Shown here one piece after another: positions 29,624 through 29,634 of a DNA stretch of 29,634 bases; position 1 is the stretch's first letter; every line of letters begins with the position of its first letter. The notes under the pieces were generated by a model. It was not told where the DNA came from. It searched no databases and saw nothing but the letters and a program-made list of their open reading frames with translations. Both the position numbers and the translations under genes were made by a program. Origin of the DNA: BOG-938 sp048498155 (GTDB lineage: Bacteria; Pseudomonadota; Alphaproteobacteria; Caulobacterales; Caulobacteraceae); contig JBEHYN010000038.1 of NCBI GenBank assembly GCA_048498155.1, forward strand, positions 1 to 29,634. Direction: 5' to 3'.

Positions 29624-29634
29624 CGCGGAGCCAT
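29537..29634. mobile_element. Right copy of terminal inverted repeat, probable insertion-sequence tip
   Basis: Exact inverted copy of bases 2-99. The junction starts with TGT and the element reads outward with repeated C-rich motifs (TTGTCCCCCC, TTAGCCCCC). It is entered from the lipoprotein gene without a frame break, and supplies that gene a chance TAG stop at 29621-29623. Together with the left copy it implies that the contig is bounded by two inverted copies of one repeat, or that one end is a fold-back artefact. Confidence 0.6.

Noticed and set aside
1..29634. Whole window as a composite transposon bounded by the inverted repeat
   Set aside because: It carries core genes (hemC, hemD, gpsA, tsaD, a tRNA), so transfer as one unit is implausible. 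A contig ending in two copies of a repeat is simpler.

Overview
The window reads as a contig from a GC-rich alphaproteobacterium, most likely of the Caulobacterales (Caulobacter, Phenylobacterium or Brevundimonas type). The basis is a PseC/FlmB-type aminotransferase, an alphaproteobacterial LexA box (GTTC-N7-GTTC), the gpsA-tsaD block divergent from hemC-hemD, and many short intergenic palindromes. I could not run a search, so family names rest on motifs and on overall resemblance read by eye.

Region 1 (about 100-13733) is a surface-polysaccharide locus. It holds a truncated glycosyltransferase-associated C-terminus, CDP-glucose 4,6-dehydratase (rfbG), a two-domain bulb-lectin lipoprotein, a decayed acyltransferase-3 remnant, a GT2 glycosyltransferase and an RgpF-like rhamnan glycosyltransferase. 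A five-gene minus-strand operon follows: wzm-wzt-rmlA-rmlB-GT4. Divergent from it is a translationally coupled pair, manC plus an AGE-family (probable mannose-6-phosphate) isomerase. Together these genes supply CDP-, dTDP- and GDP-activated sugars, build a glycan and export it by an ABC-2 transporter whose ATPase lacks the usual glycan-binding C-terminus.

Region 2 (13730-17088) carries acetyl-CoA synthetase and pseC. After it comes a gene-free stretch with two large inverted repeats (17115-17418).

Region 3 (17523-19412) is a compact, visibly AT-richer three-gene minus-strand cassette. It encodes a pentapeptide-repeat protein with a two-helix pore-like membrane domain, a small nucleotidyltransferase and a small helical protein, all tightly coupled. 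A perfect SOS box lies between it and a divergent uncharacterised gene. This is the best candidate for an undescribed system here, probably defence or stress signalling, but that role is inference.

Region 4 (20299-26927) is core genome: mtnP, a creatininase-family hydrolase, a Rieske protein, a YciI protein, gpsA, tsaD, hemC, hemD, a 48-residue membrane ORF and tRNA-Thr(CGT). Two dispersed palindromic repeats lie between its genes.

Region 5 (26928-29634), beyond the tRNA, is a lower-GC accessory tract. It has a 45-residue ORF under a hairpin-covered ribosome site, two Xre-type HTH modules in one frame split by a stop codon, a repressor-style operator, two SHOCT-domain proteins (one DUF805) and a DUF4352-like lipoprotein.

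Both ends of the window carry the same 98-bp sequence in inverted orientation (2-99 and 29537-29634). It cuts into a gene at each end and looks like the tip of an insertion sequence, possibly IS21-like. The contig probably ends at two copies of one repeat.
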